Source of the DNA: Dyella flava
Lineage (GTDB): Bacteria > Pseudomonadota > Gammaproteobacteria > Xanthomonadales > Rhodanobacteraceae
Assembly (NCBI RefSeq): GCF_016904955.1
Contig: NZ_JADIKE010000029.1
Location: 124,001 to 188,000, forward strand
DNA length: 64,000 nucleotides
Reading direction: 5' to 3'
Each line of letters begins with the position of its first letter. Position 1 is the first letter of the stretch. The notes under the pieces were generated by a model that was given only the letters and a program-made list of their open reading frames with translations, was not told where the DNA came from and did not search any database. Positions 1 to 7,876 of this stretch are shown piece after piece. The translations under genes were made by a program, and so were the position numbers.

Positions 1-1
1 A

Positions 2-124
2 GGCACCTTTGCGATCGACCTGCCTAACGGCGTACGTGCCGGACAACGTATCGCCATGCCGGGGCGCAGTGAATTTCGCGAGCGTGATGGCTTGTTGATC
101 TACATCGCCGATCACAGCGATTGA
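2..124 (+). CDS. 3' end of an unknown protein (truncated by window edge)
   Basis: An open frame enters from the left edge and ends at TGA 122-124. The 40 visible residues (GTFAIDLPNGVRAGQRIA... ending IADHSD) read as a compact soluble C-terminus with alternating hydrophobic residues. I do not recognise the family and most of the gene lies outside the window. It is convergent with the VOC gene that ends at 160, with only about 35 bases between the stops. Confidence 0.55.
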   Translation, partial: GTFAIDLPNGVRAGQRIAMPGRSEFRERDGLLIYIADHSD

Positions 125-159
125 TCTGGCCGAGGCGCACCATGCATGGCGCGCCTCGC

Positions 160-540
160 CTAATCCTCGTAAGTCCTGATCTCAAGCAGATGGTTATTCG
201 GGTCGTTGAAATAAATCGTCGGTGCAACACCGCGCGCACCTCTTTCCTGGCCAACGCCCGAGTTCGATCCGACCGAATCGAAGCTCGGGCCGTAGGCCAT
301 GCCTGCCGCCTTGATGCGCGTGAATACCGCGTCGAACTCGGTGCGCGACATCGCGAAAGCGTAGTGTTGAAAACCATCGGTGCGCTGTGTATGCAGCAGT
401 AGCAGAAAGCCGGGGCTGACCTGGATGAGGGTGAACGGCCCATCCTTGCCCGCCGGCGCAAATCCAAGGATCTGCGTATAGAAAGTCACGCTCGCTTGCA
501 GATCGTTGACGGGCACGATGATGTGGTCGATCGTTGCCAT
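160..540 (-). CDS. VOC family protein (glyoxalase/bleomycin-resistance fold)
   Basis: A 126-residue protein, the usual length of a single VOC unit built from two beta-alpha-beta-beta-beta modules. The opening MATIDHIIVPVNDL carries the typical early metal-ligand histidine (H6). The ending FNDPNNHLLEIRTYED carries the family's DPxGhhLEl-type motif with the glutamate expected to bind metal. VOC proteins bind a divalent metal and act as lyases, isomerases, dioxygenases or antibiotic-binding proteins; the substrate cannot be deduced. The start is ATG at 540. It is the last of three VOC genes on the minus strand, which are too unlike each other to be a recent duplication. Confidence 0.88.
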   Translation of the reverse strand: MATIDHIIVPVNDLQASVTFYTQILGFAPAGKDGPFTLIQVSPGFLLLLHTQRTDGFQHYAFAMSRTEFDAVFTRIKAAGMAYGPSFDSVGSNSGVGQERGARGVAPTIYFNDPNNHLLEIRTYED

Positions 541-584
541 GCGATACGGCTCCTCAGCCGTTCAGCGTTATCCTCGGTTGTCCG

Positions 585-950
585 CTAGCCTCGCGGCTCC
601 CACAGTTCTATCGGGTTGCCTTCCGGATCGTAAAGTCGCGCAAACCGGCCATTCGGGTACGACTGCGCATTCACTTCCACCGTAAGTCCCGCGTCGCGTA
701 GCTGCAATACCATCGCGTTCAGATCCCTGACCCGGAAATTGACCATCCACTGGCAATACTCGCGGCCGAAATAGGGCGTGTCCTGCGGAAACGGCGCAAA
801 CACCGTTGGACCCGCCTCCTGCCGCCATGGTTGCTGCCCATAATCCGCCGGAATCAGTTCGATCCCCAGATGCTGTTTGTACCACCGGCCCAGGCGCTCG
901 GGGTCAGCCGCGCGAAAGAACAATCCACCAATGCCGGTCACTTTTTCCAT
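585..950 (-). CDS. VOC family protein (glyoxalase-like)
   Basis: A 121-residue VOC protein starting at ATG 950 (MEKVTGIGGLFFRAADP). A longer form from a TTG at 998 is possible, but its extra N-terminus looks non-coding. The sequence contains RWYKQHLGIEL near residue 25 and ends LYDPEGNPIELWEPRG, the canonical DPEGNxIELWEP motif of the glyoxalase/dioxygenase superfamily with the metal-binding glutamate. The first-module ligand position is less obvious, so metal-dependent activity is not certain. It shares strand with its two VOC neighbours and lies 44 bases upstream of the first. No function beyond the fold can be assigned. Confidence 0.87.
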   Translation of the reverse strand: MEKVTGIGGLFFRAADPERLGRWYKQHLGIELIPADYGQQPWRQEAGPTVFAPFPQDTPYFGREYCQWMVNFRVRDLNAMVLQLRDAGLTVEVNAQSYPNGRFARLYDPEGNPIELWEPRG

Positions 951-1091
951 GGCGCCGCGAAGTATGCAACGTATGGCTGTTCTTCCGCCGTGAAGCAAGG
1001 CCGCCTGGACGGAAGTCAGGTGTCGAACGCTTCACGCCGGGCGCTTGCCTTTCTCACTGTGTGTATTCGGCCGAGTGAGGAATGCTTGGCG

Positions 1092-1457
1092 CTATCGGAC
1101 GTTGGCCGGATCGAAATGAGGATTTTCGATAATGCCGAAGCGATTGCCGAAAGGATCAATCACAGCCGCCACTTTGATGCCACCGCCTACATCGGTCACG
1201 GGATCAAGCGGCTTGGCACCCAGTTCCAGCAACTTCGCATAAGCGGCGGTGATATCGGCGACGCCCCACAAGGGTTGTGGACCGCCGGTGCCGCTTTGTG
1301 CGTCAGGTACCAGCCCGAGCTCAAAGCCGCTGACCTGAAAACCGACATAGAAGGGTTCGTCGAAATAGGGTTGCTGGTTCAGCAGCAGCGCGTACCACTG
1401 TTTGGCGGCGGTCAGATCGTTGGCCGGATAAATCGCAGTGCGCAGTCCAAGGATCAT
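1092..1457 (-). CDS. VOC family protein (glyoxalase-like)
   Basis: A 121-residue VOC protein. The ATG at 1457 is chosen because AAGGAG sits seven bases upstream on the minus strand. The sequence begins MILGLRTAIYPANDL, has QWYALLLNQQPYFDEPFY and ends IDPFGNRFGIIENPHFDP, the DPFGNxxGIIENP motif of the PhnB/glyoxalase-like group. Length and architecture match a single-domain VOC protein. The substrate is unknown. It ends about 140 bases upstream of the next VOC gene, so co-transcription is possible but not shown. Confidence 0.88.
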   Translation of the reverse strand: MILGLRTAIYPANDLTAAKQWYALLLNQQPYFDEPFYVGFQVSGFELGLVPDAQSGTGGPQPLWGVADITAAYAKLLELGAKPLDPVTDVGGGIKVAAVIDPFGNRFGIIENPHFDPANVR

Positions 1458-1499
1458 ACGGTTTGCTCCTTTATTCGCTTCCACGAAAACATGGTGCAG

Positions 1500-4400
1500 T
1501 TAACGGCGTACGTAACTCACATCACTGGTGCCGTCGGGTTCCGGGCGGCGCAGTAGCGCGTTGAACCATCGGCGTTGCTGGGCGAGATCGCTGTCGATCA
1601 GCCATTGCGGTTTGCTTGAGACGAGTGCGGCGACAGGCATGCCGTCTTCGTACAGCACGCGGGTGCCGGCCAGTGCGGGCAGGCGGTCGCCGGCGAGTGC
1701 GGTGCCGACGAGGTTGAGCGGATCGCTGCCACTAAGGCAGATGCATTGTTGTTCGAGCGGTCGCTGGCGGACGCTGCGCAGTTGGCCGATGGCTTCGGGC
1801 AGGGCGAATTGTTCGCCGACCAGGCCGTCCACGAAACGGCCGCCGCGAATTTCGCCGCGAGCTTCCAGGCGGTGATAGACACGCAGCAGTTCGCGCCAGC
1901 TGGGAAGCCAGGGTGCTTCGCGTTCGAGCAGTTTCCAGAACACGACGCCGTAGCGGCGCAGCAGGGTGCGGGCGATATGTTCGATGGTTTCGTCGGTGCT
2001 GTTGGGGGAATCCCGCAAGCTTGTCCCCGCATCCCTGCCTGGTTCCCGCAGTGCAGCGGGTGAGGAGGTTTTGCGGACCAGTGACCAGCGTCCGGCGTCC
2101 TCGATTTCGCTCAAGGCATGCCGGCGCACGCGACGATGGCGTGGTGATTCGCGCTTGGCGGCGGGTGTCAGCAAGGCGCGCAGTCCGGCGAAGCTGTCGG
2201 CGGTGACGCGTCCGGCGGCAACGAGTTCGCCGAGGGCGTCTTCCAGTTCGGTGCGTAGCAGGCGCGCGATGTCGAGCAGTTCATCGAAGAACAATGCGCC
2301 GTGTGCGGCAAGTGCGTCGAGCACCGCCTGGGCACGTGAGGAAAGCAGTAAATCCTGTTCCTGATTGCGATCGGCCATGCCCGTCCAGAGCCCAAGCTGG
2401 CGGCGCGGCAGCAGCACGATGGGCGTGGCGCGTACCGGACCGCCGCTGCCACCGCCACTGCGCAGGCGGTTCCAGCCGATACGTCCCGCGCGGCAGAGTT
2501 CATCCAGCCAGCGGCTGGAATAGTCTTCGATACGCGAGGTGAGCAATTCGCTTTCCCATGCACCGGCGGCCGCTTCGTAGCCTTCCAGTTGGCTGAGTAC
2601 GGCGGCGAGCGCATCGGGGCCTTTCAAGCGCGTGCCGGGTGTGGTGTGTTGCCATTCCAGCAGGAAACGCATCAGGTCACGGCGGCTGACCGGTTCGATT
2701 TCGCGGCGCAAGCGACCGATGGTGTAGCGATGGATGCGCGCCAGCAGGTGGCGTTCGCACCATTCGATGTCGCGCGCGTCGGGGGTGAAGCGACCTTGCA
2801 TCACATAGCCTTCAGACTGCAGGCGCAGCAAGGCGAGTTCGACATCGGAGGCTTCCACGCCGAGCGAGCTGGCCAGTGCGGCTACGCTGACGGGGCCGAG
2901 GCCGGTCAGGCGGCCGCGTACCAGTTCAAGCAGTGCGTCTTCGCGGATCCAGGTCTGGGCGGTGAATTCGGCGGGTGCGCTGATCGCCGGTTGCATGGAA
3001 GTCGCTGCGTGAACGGCTTGCCACGTCGGGAGTTTTTCTGCGCAGACCCACACGCTTGTTCCCTTCTCTCCTTCGCGGAGGGGGGCGAGCGTCAGCAGCG
3101 TGGCGCGATGGGATTTGGCGAGTTTGTGCAGCCAGCCGAGCCAGCCTGCATTCGCTTCGGCTTCTGCAGCGGTGACAAAGCCGAGCACGTTGAGCGCTTC
3201 ATGCATCTCATCCGCGCTGCGTACGTCGGGCCACGCCTCGCCACGTACCGCGGCGATCGCTTCGGGATCGAGCCTGGCCAGATCATCGGTGTCTTCGATG
3301 CCGTTCCATTGGCGCGTCTGCACCGCACGCGTGCGGCGCTCTTCCAGTGGTGCATCATCGAGAAACGCGTAGGGCGCGGCATTGAGAATTTCGCTGGCCA
3401 GCGGGCTGGGCGCGGTGAGGTCGCGGGCGACGACGTTGATCGCGCCCGATTCCAGACCCTGCAGAATATGCAGCAGGCCATCCACATCCATCGCCTCGCG
3501 CAGGCAATCGTGCAGGGTCTGGTTGACCAGCGGGTGATCGGGAATCTGCCGCTCGCCGACAATGTTTTCCAGGCAGGCGACCTGATCGGGAAAGACCGTG
3601 GCAAGCAGGTCTTCGCTTTTCATGCGTTGCAGTTGCGCGGGAACCTTCTTGCCGCCGGCGTAGCGCGGCAGCGCTAGCGCGGTGACCGCGTTCCAGCGCC
3701 AACGCACCGGGAACAGCGGCGCATCCAGCAGCGCCTGCACCAGGACCTGCTCGGCGCTGCTGCTATGCAGATAACGTGCAACTTCTTCCAACGGGAAACT
3801 GTGGCTGGTGGACAGCGACAGCACGATGGCGTTTTCGGTGGCCGCGGCCTGCAGTTCGAAATTGAACTGACGGCAGAACCGCTTGCGCAGGGCCAGACCC
3901 CAGGCGCGGTTGATGCGGCTGCCCCAAGGGGTATGGATCACCAATTGGGTGCCGCCGGATTCATCGAAGAAACGCTCGAACACCAGGGTGGATTGGGTCG
4001 GCAGCACGCCCAGCGCGGCCTTGGCCTTGGCCAGATATTCCACGATCTGTTGCGCGGCGGATTCAGTCAGGCCGAGTGCTTCGCGCAGCCAGTCGAACGC
4101 CGCCTGCACGCCGCCGGCATCGATGCGCGCGACGATCTCTTCGCGCAAGCGCGATACACCCAGCGACAGTTCGTTGCTGCGTCCCGGTGCTTCGCCCAGC
4201 CAGAACGGAATGCTGGGCGGCGCGCCTTGCGCATCTTCCACGCGTACGCGATCACGCTCCACGCGCAGGATGCGATAGCTGGTGTTGCCGAGCTGGAAGA
4301 TGTCGCCGGCCATGCTTTCGATGGCGAAATCTTCATTCACGGTGCCGACGATGGTCGCTTGTGGCTCAAGCACCACCAGATAGTCAGCGGTATCAGGAAT

Positions 4401-6092
4401 GGTGCCGCCGGACGTCACGGCGGTAAGCCGCGCGCCGCGGCGCGCACGCAGTTCATGATGCACGGCATCGCGATGGACGTAGGCGGCGCGGGCGCCACGG
4501 CGCGTGGTGAAGCCATCGGCCAGCATGCGCACAATGGCATTGAATGATTCGCGCGGCAGCGTGCGGTAGGGGTAGGCGCGGCGCACCAGATCGAACAGCG
4601 CGTCTTCATCCCATTCGGCGCAGGCGACCTCGGCGACGATTTGCTGGGCGAGCACGTCAAGCGGCTGCGGCGGTTGCACCAGGGTGTCGAGTTCGCCGCG
4701 ACGCACACAGTCGAGCAAGGCGGCGCATTCGATCAGATCATCACGACTGCTCGGAAACAGCCGTGCCTTCGGCGTGCCGTTGACCGCGTGGCCCGAACGG
4801 CCGGCGCGTTGCAGAAACGCGGCAATCGAGCGTGGCGAGGACAGCTGGCAGACCAGATCCACATCGCCGATGTCGATGCCCAATTCCAGCGACGCCGTGG
4901 CAATCAGTACCTTCAGCTCGCCGCGTTTCAGGCGTTGCTCGGCATCCAGTCGCTGTTCCTTGGCGAGACTGCCGTGGTGCGCGGCGACGGCTTCGTGGCC
5001 CAGGCGTTCGGAAAGATGTCGTGCGACGCGTTCGGCCATGCGGCGCGTGTTGACGAATACCAGGGTGGTGCGGTGCTGTTCCACCAGTTGGGTGAGGCGG
5101 TTGTAGACCAGCTCCCAGGTGTCGTTGGACATCACCGCTTCGAGCGGCACCGGGGGTACTTCGATGGCGAGATCGCGGGCGCGGGTGTGGCCGATGTCGA
5201 TGATGACGCAGCTTTTCTCCCGCTCCTTTCTTGTCTCCCTCCCCCCCTCGGGGAGAGGGCTGGGGTGAGGGGCCGCTCTTGCGAAAAGGTCTGCTGTGAA
5301 AGGCTGTGGCTCTTTTGGGGTTTTTGGCGAGGTTGTCCCCTCACCCCAACCCTCTCCTCGCTCCTCAAAGCCGAGCACATCCATGTGCTCTCCCCGCGTG
5401 CCCCGGAGGGGAGAGGGAGCAAGGCCGTCGCCCTCGCCTACCAGAAACTTCGCAACGTCTTCGATCGGCTTCTGCGTCGCAGACAAACCAATACGCTGCA
5501 ACGGCCTTTGGCAAAGCGCCTCAAGCCGCTCCAGGGTCAGCGACAGATGCGCACCACGCTTGCTGGCCGCAACCGCATGGATTTCATCAACGATCACGCT
5601 GCGCACGGACTTGAGCATCTCGCGCCCGGATAGCGAACCCATCAGCACGTACAGCGATTCCGGTGTGGTGACCAGGATGTGCGGTGGCACCTTGCGCATC
5701 AGGTTGCGCGCGGGTTGCGGGGTGTCGCCGGTGCGCACGGCGGTGCGGATGGGGGCGTCGGGCAGGTGGAGTTGTTCGAGTTGTGCGCGGATCCCTTCCA
5801 GGGGCGCTTCGAGATTGATGTGGATGTCGTTCGACAGCGCTTTCAGCGGCGACACGTACACCACGCGCGTTTCGTCCGGCAGCGTGCCGCCGCGCGCCAC
5901 CGCTTCGCGCACCAGCGCATCGATGGCGGCGAGGAAGGCGGTCAGTGTCTTGCCCGAACCGGTCGGCGCCGCCACCAGGGTGTGCTGCCCTGCCCTGATC
6001 GCCGGCCACGCGCCGGTTTGCGCGGAGGTAGGCGCGGGGAACGTGGCTTCGAACCACGCGGAAACGGCGGGATGGAAATCGTGCAGCGGCAT
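1500..6092 (-). CDS. lhr: Lhr-type ATP-dependent DNA helicase with an in-frame repeat insertion
   Basis: A protein of about 1530 residues with the superfamily 2 helicase layout: a Q-motif-like start, Walker A APTGSGKT at residues 42-49, DEIH near 160, LSAT in motif III, then the second RecA domain with ATASLELGIDIG and QRAGRSGH, followed by the Lhr-core winged-helix and beta-barrel region and a long C-terminal extension. Lhr helicases translocate 3'-5' on single-stranded DNA and act in DNA repair. Between FLVGEGDG and the conserved IDIGHTRARDLAIE strand lies about 60 low-complexity residues encoded by a palindromic repeat cluster (plus-strand 5233-5417) that keeps the frame. The start could also be ATG 6134; neither start has a good Shine-Dalgarno sequence. 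Confidence 0.93.
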   Translation of the reverse strand: MPLHDFHPAVSAWFEATFPAPTSAQTGAWPAIRAGQHTLVAAPTGSGKTLTAFLAAIDALVREAVARGGTLPDETRVVYVSPLKALSNDIHINLEAPLEGIRAQLEQLHLPDAPIRTAVRTGDTPQPARNLMRKVPPHILVTTPESLYVLMGSLSGREMLKSVRSVIVDEIHAVAASKRGAHLSLTLERLEALCQRPLQRIGLSATQKPIEDVAKFLVGEGDGLAPSPLRGTRGEHMDVLGFEERGEGWGEGTTSPKTPKEPQPFTADLFARAAPHPSPLPEGGRETRKEREKSCVIIDIGHTRARDLAIEVPPVPLEAVMSNDTWELVYNRLTQLVEQHRTTLVFVNTRRMAERVARHLSERLGHEAVAAHHGSLAKEQRLDAEQRLKRGELKVLIATASLELGIDIGDVDLVCQLSSPRSIAAFLQRAGRSGHAVNGTPKARLFPSSRDDLIECAALLDCVRRGELDTLVQPPQPLDVLAQQIVAEVACAEWDEDALFDLVRRAYPYRTLPRESFNAIVRMLADGFTTRRGARAAYVHRDAVHHELRARRGARLTAVTSGGTIPDTADYLVVLEPQATIVGTVNEDFAIESMAGDIFQLGNTSYRILRVERDRVRVEDAQGAPPSIPFWLGEAPGRSNELSLGVSRLREEIVARIDAGGVQAAFDWLREALGLTESAAQQIVEYLAKAKAALGVLPTQSTLVFERFFDESGGTQLVIHTPWGSRINRAWGLALRKRFCRQFNFELQAAATENAIVLSLSTSHSFPLEEVARYLHSSSAEQVLVQALLDAPLFPVRWRWNAVTALALPRYAGGKKVPAQLQRMKSEDLLATVFPDQVACLENIVGERQIPDHPLVNQTLHDCLREAMDVDGLLHILQGLESGAINVVARDLTAPSPLASEILNAAPYAFLDDAPLEERRTRAVQTRQWNGIEDTDDLARLDPEAIAAVRGEAWPDVRSADEMHEALNVLGFVTAAEAEANAGWLGWLHKLAKSHRATLLTLAPLREGEKGTSVWVCAEKLPTWQAVHAATSMQPAISAPAEFTAQTWIREDALLELVRGRLTGLGPVSVAALASSLGVEASDVELALLRLQSEGYVMQGRFTPDARDIEWCERHLLARIHRYTIGRLRREIEPVSRRDLMRFLLEWQHTTPGTRLKGPDALAAVLSQLEGYEAAAGAWESELLTSRIEDYSSRWLDELCRAGRIGWNRLRSGGGSGGPVRATPIVLLPRRQLGLWTGMADRNQEQDLLLSSRAQAVLDALAAHGALFFDELLDIARLLRTELEDALGELVAAGRVTADSFAGLRALLTPAAKRESPRHRRVRRHALSEIEDAGRWSLVRKTSSPAALREPGRDAGTSLRDSPNSTDETIEHIARTLLRRYGVVFWKLLEREAPWLPSWRELLRVYHRLEARGEIRGGRFVDGLVGEQFALPEAIGQLRSVRQRPLEQQCICLSGSDPLNLVGTALAGDRLPALAGTRVLYEDGMPVAALVSSKPQWLIDSDLAQQRRWFNALLRRPEPDGTSDVSYVRR
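5233..5417. repeat. Palindromic repeat cluster (REP/BIME-like) inside lhr
   Basis: Three adjacent hairpin-forming units are visible. A GAGAGGGCTGGGGTGAGGGG block (5254-5273) is repeated in inverted orientation at 5337-5356 with one mismatch. GAGCACAT and ATGTGCTC form a perfect stem at 5373-5390. CTCTCCCC pairs with GGGGAGAG at 5388-5415. Such GC-rich CTCTCCCC/GGGGAGAG palindromes are common intergenic repeats in Xanthomonadales-type genomes. Here the cluster lies inside a reading frame and is translated as a Pro/Gly/Glu-rich linker. The absence of stops and a length compatible with the frame suggest tolerated insertion. Confidence 0.8.
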
Positions 6093-6215
6093 CGTCGATG
6101 GCCCGCGGTGGTGCGGGTGGGATTCGTCGATCATACATAGGGCCCGGTGGCAGCGCGGTAAAGGCCGGCCCCGGCGGCCTGCGTCCCGCCGCGCCGGCTA
6201 CCGGCATGCTGCGGC

Positions 6216-6244
6216 GCGGGCGTCTCAGCCGATGAGACGCCCGC
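6216..6244 (-). terminator. Strong hairpin downstream of the SDR gene
   Basis: GCGGGCGTCTCA (6216-6227) pairs perfectly with TGAGACGCCCGC (6233-6244) around a five-base loop, 20 bases beyond the stop of the SDR gene on the minus strand. There is no T-run after it, so it is a 3'-end or mRNA-stabilising hairpin rather than a textbook intrinsic terminator. Confidence 0.5.
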
Positions 6245-6263
6245 ACCACCGCCCACTAAGCGC

Positions 6264-7139
6264 TTAGGGCGTTTGCTTGGCCATGGAGAGCCGCGGCATC
6301 GTGACGCCGCCATCGACGTCGGTGGACAGGCTTACCGCGCGCCAGCGCTCGGCGTCGGCACGGCGTGCCTCATCCGCCTGCTGGAAGAAATGCATCGCGT
6401 CGCTGCCCAGCAGCAGGTGTTCCGGCGGCGCGTCGTGTTCGGCCAGTTGCAGGATCACCTGGGCGACCTTGTCCGGATCGCCGGCTTCGCGGCCGACATA
6501 GTCGGCGAGCATCCGGTCCACCATGCCCACGGATGCTTCGTAGTCGGGCAACAGCTCCGGCACTGAGCCACGGGCGATGTCGCCCCAGCCAGTGCGCATG
6601 CCGCCCGGCTCGACCGAGGTGACTTTGACACCGAACGGTGCGGTTTCCTTGGCCAGCACTTCGGTGAAGCCGCCCACGGCCCATTTGGCAGCCTGATACG
6701 CGCTAAGCCCGGGCGTACCCATGCGGCCGCCCACCGAAGAGATCTGGATGATGTGGCCGGAACGCTGTTTGCGCATCACCGGCAGCGCGGCACGCGTGAG
6801 GTTCACGACGCCGTAGAGGTTGGTGTCGATTTGTGCGCGGAAATCCTCCGCCGTGGACTGCTCGAACGGCGTGACGTAGCCGAAGCCGGCGTTGTTGACC
6901 AGCACATCGAGACGGCCGAAGGCCGCTATCGCCGTGTCGACGGCGGCCTGCGCGGCGGCGGCATCGGTGACGTCGAGCGCAACCGTGCGGACGCGGTCGC
7001 CGTAGCGGGCAACCAGGTCTTGCAGCTTGTCCGGCTGGCGCGCGGTGGCGACCAGGCGGTGGCCGGCGGCCAGCACGGCCTCGGCAAGATGGCGGCCCAG
7101 GCCGCGGGCGCTACCGGTGATTAACCAGACTTTGGACAT
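6264..7139 (-). CDS. Short-chain dehydrogenase/reductase (SDR family)
   Basis: A 291-residue classical SDR. The NAD(P)-binding TGSARGLGRH (TGxxxGxG) lies at residues 8-17. An NNAGFGY block near residue 85, catalytic Ser in ISSVGG near 140 and the YQAAKWAV motif (YxxxK) near 155 complete the active site. The R following the glycine motif and the ARQPDKL after strand 2 fit NADP(H) preference. The start ATG at 7139 has AGGAG eight bases upstream. The gene follows tetR on the same strand with an 81-base gap that holds a perfect palindrome, so the TetR protein probably controls it. The substrate is unknown. Confidence 0.93.
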   Translation of the reverse strand: MSKVWLITGSARGLGRHLAEAVLAAGHRLVATARQPDKLQDLVARYGDRVRTVALDVTDAAAAQAAVDTAIAAFGRLDVLVNNAGFGYVTPFEQSTAEDFRAQIDTNLYGVVNLTRAALPVMRKQRSGHIIQISSVGGRMGTPGLSAYQAAKWAVGGFTEVLAKETAPFGVKVTSVEPGGMRTGWGDIARGSVPELLPDYEASVGMVDRMLADYVGREAGDPDKVAQVILQLAEHDAPPEHLLLGSDAMHFFQQADEARRADAERWRAVSLSTDVDGGVTMPRLSMAKQTP

Positions 7140-7181
7140 GATGTTCTCCTAGGGGATGTGAGTAGGGGTGTGGGTTTAAGT

Positions 7182-7197
7182 GAGTATGTACATACTC
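7182..7197. promoter_or_regulatory. Perfect palindrome, likely TetR operator
   Basis: GAGTATGTACATACTC is a perfect 16-base inverted repeat in the gap between tetR and the SDR gene, about 43 bases upstream of the SDR start. Length and symmetry are typical of TetR-family operators. The assignment to the adjacent regulator is inferred from position. Confidence 0.65.
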
Positions 7198-7220
7198 ATT
7201 AATGGTTGAAAAAAATACGC

Positions 7221-7793
7221 TCAGTGCTTGGTAATGGCCGCCCAGAACGCTTCGAAACCCGCGTTCTTGTAGCGTTCGGCCAAGGCCGGTTCGCGCAGGA
7301 TGAACTCCATGGTGGTTTCGGCCAGCGATCCCATGATCGCCCCGACGAAGGCCGGCGGCTGATCCCTCAAGACACCGACCGCCAGGCTTTCCTGCAGCAT
7401 GGTGTTGACCCGGCTGAAGCCGGCCATGCCGGCCTCCTTGCTCTGCGGGCTGATCCGGTCCGACACGCTAAGTTGTGACATCGCCTTGCGTTTTTGCGGA
7501 TGGGCGACGCCCCAGTCGACATAGCCGTTCCACACATGCCGGGCTTGCACCGCGATGCGCTCGGCGGCCGGAAAGCCGTCCAGCATGGCGTGGCGCAGAT
7601 CGCTTTTCAGCTCCAGGTACAGCTGGTTGAGCAAGACATCCTTGTTCTCGAAATAGGTAAACAGGCTGCCTTCCGCCACCCCTGCCCGCTTGGCGATCCT
7701 GGCCGTCGGCGCGCTCACGCCCTGCTCGGCCACGATTTCCGTGGCGGCTTCCAGGATGGCGTTGCGCTTGTCTTCGCTGCGGGGACGGGCCAC
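7221..7793 (-). CDS. TetR/AcrR family transcriptional regulator
   Basis: A 190-residue repressor-type protein. The N-terminal helix-turn-helix is clear: RNAILEAATEIVAEQGVSA, then TARIAKRAGVAEGSLFTYF and KDVLLNQLY, the standard TetR_N pattern in residues 10-60. The C-terminal ligand-binding half is divergent, as usual. The start codon is GTG at 7793 with no obvious Shine-Dalgarno sequence. Just upstream is TGAGC-GTGT-GCTCA (7810-7823), a looser relative of the palindrome before the SDR gene, which fits autoregulation. It likely senses a small molecule and represses itself and the SDR gene. Confidence 0.92.
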   Translation of the reverse strand: MARPRSEDKRNAILEAATEIVAEQGVSAPTARIAKRAGVAEGSLFTYFENKDVLLNQLYLELKSDLRHAMLDGFPAAERIAVQARHVWNGYVDWGVAHPQKRKAMSQLSVSDRISPQSKEAGMAGFSRVNTMLQESLAVGVLRDQPPAFVGAIMGSLAETTMEFILREPALAERYKNAGFEAFWAAITKH

Positions 7794-7809
7794 GGGTAGT
7801 TCACATAAA

Positions 7810-7823
7810 TGAGCGTGTGCTCA
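7810..7823. promoter_or_regulatory. Inverted repeat upstream of tetR, possible second operator
   Basis: TGAGC-GTGT-GCTCA lies 17 bases before the tetR start. It shares the TGAG/CTCA outer halves with the perfect palindrome at 7182-7197, although its spacing is shorter. It may be an autoregulatory site of lower affinity. Confidence 0.35.
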
Positions 7824-7876
7824 ATCATAGGGGCGGCCGTCACCCATCACAAGGGGCCTGCATGAGGTTATTTGCA

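Noticed and set aside
2589..3677. Long open frame on the plus strand opposite lhr
   Set aside because: GC-rich codon use leaves the antisense strand open; no Shine-Dalgarno sequence, domain or composition supports it, and lhr is clearly the real gene.
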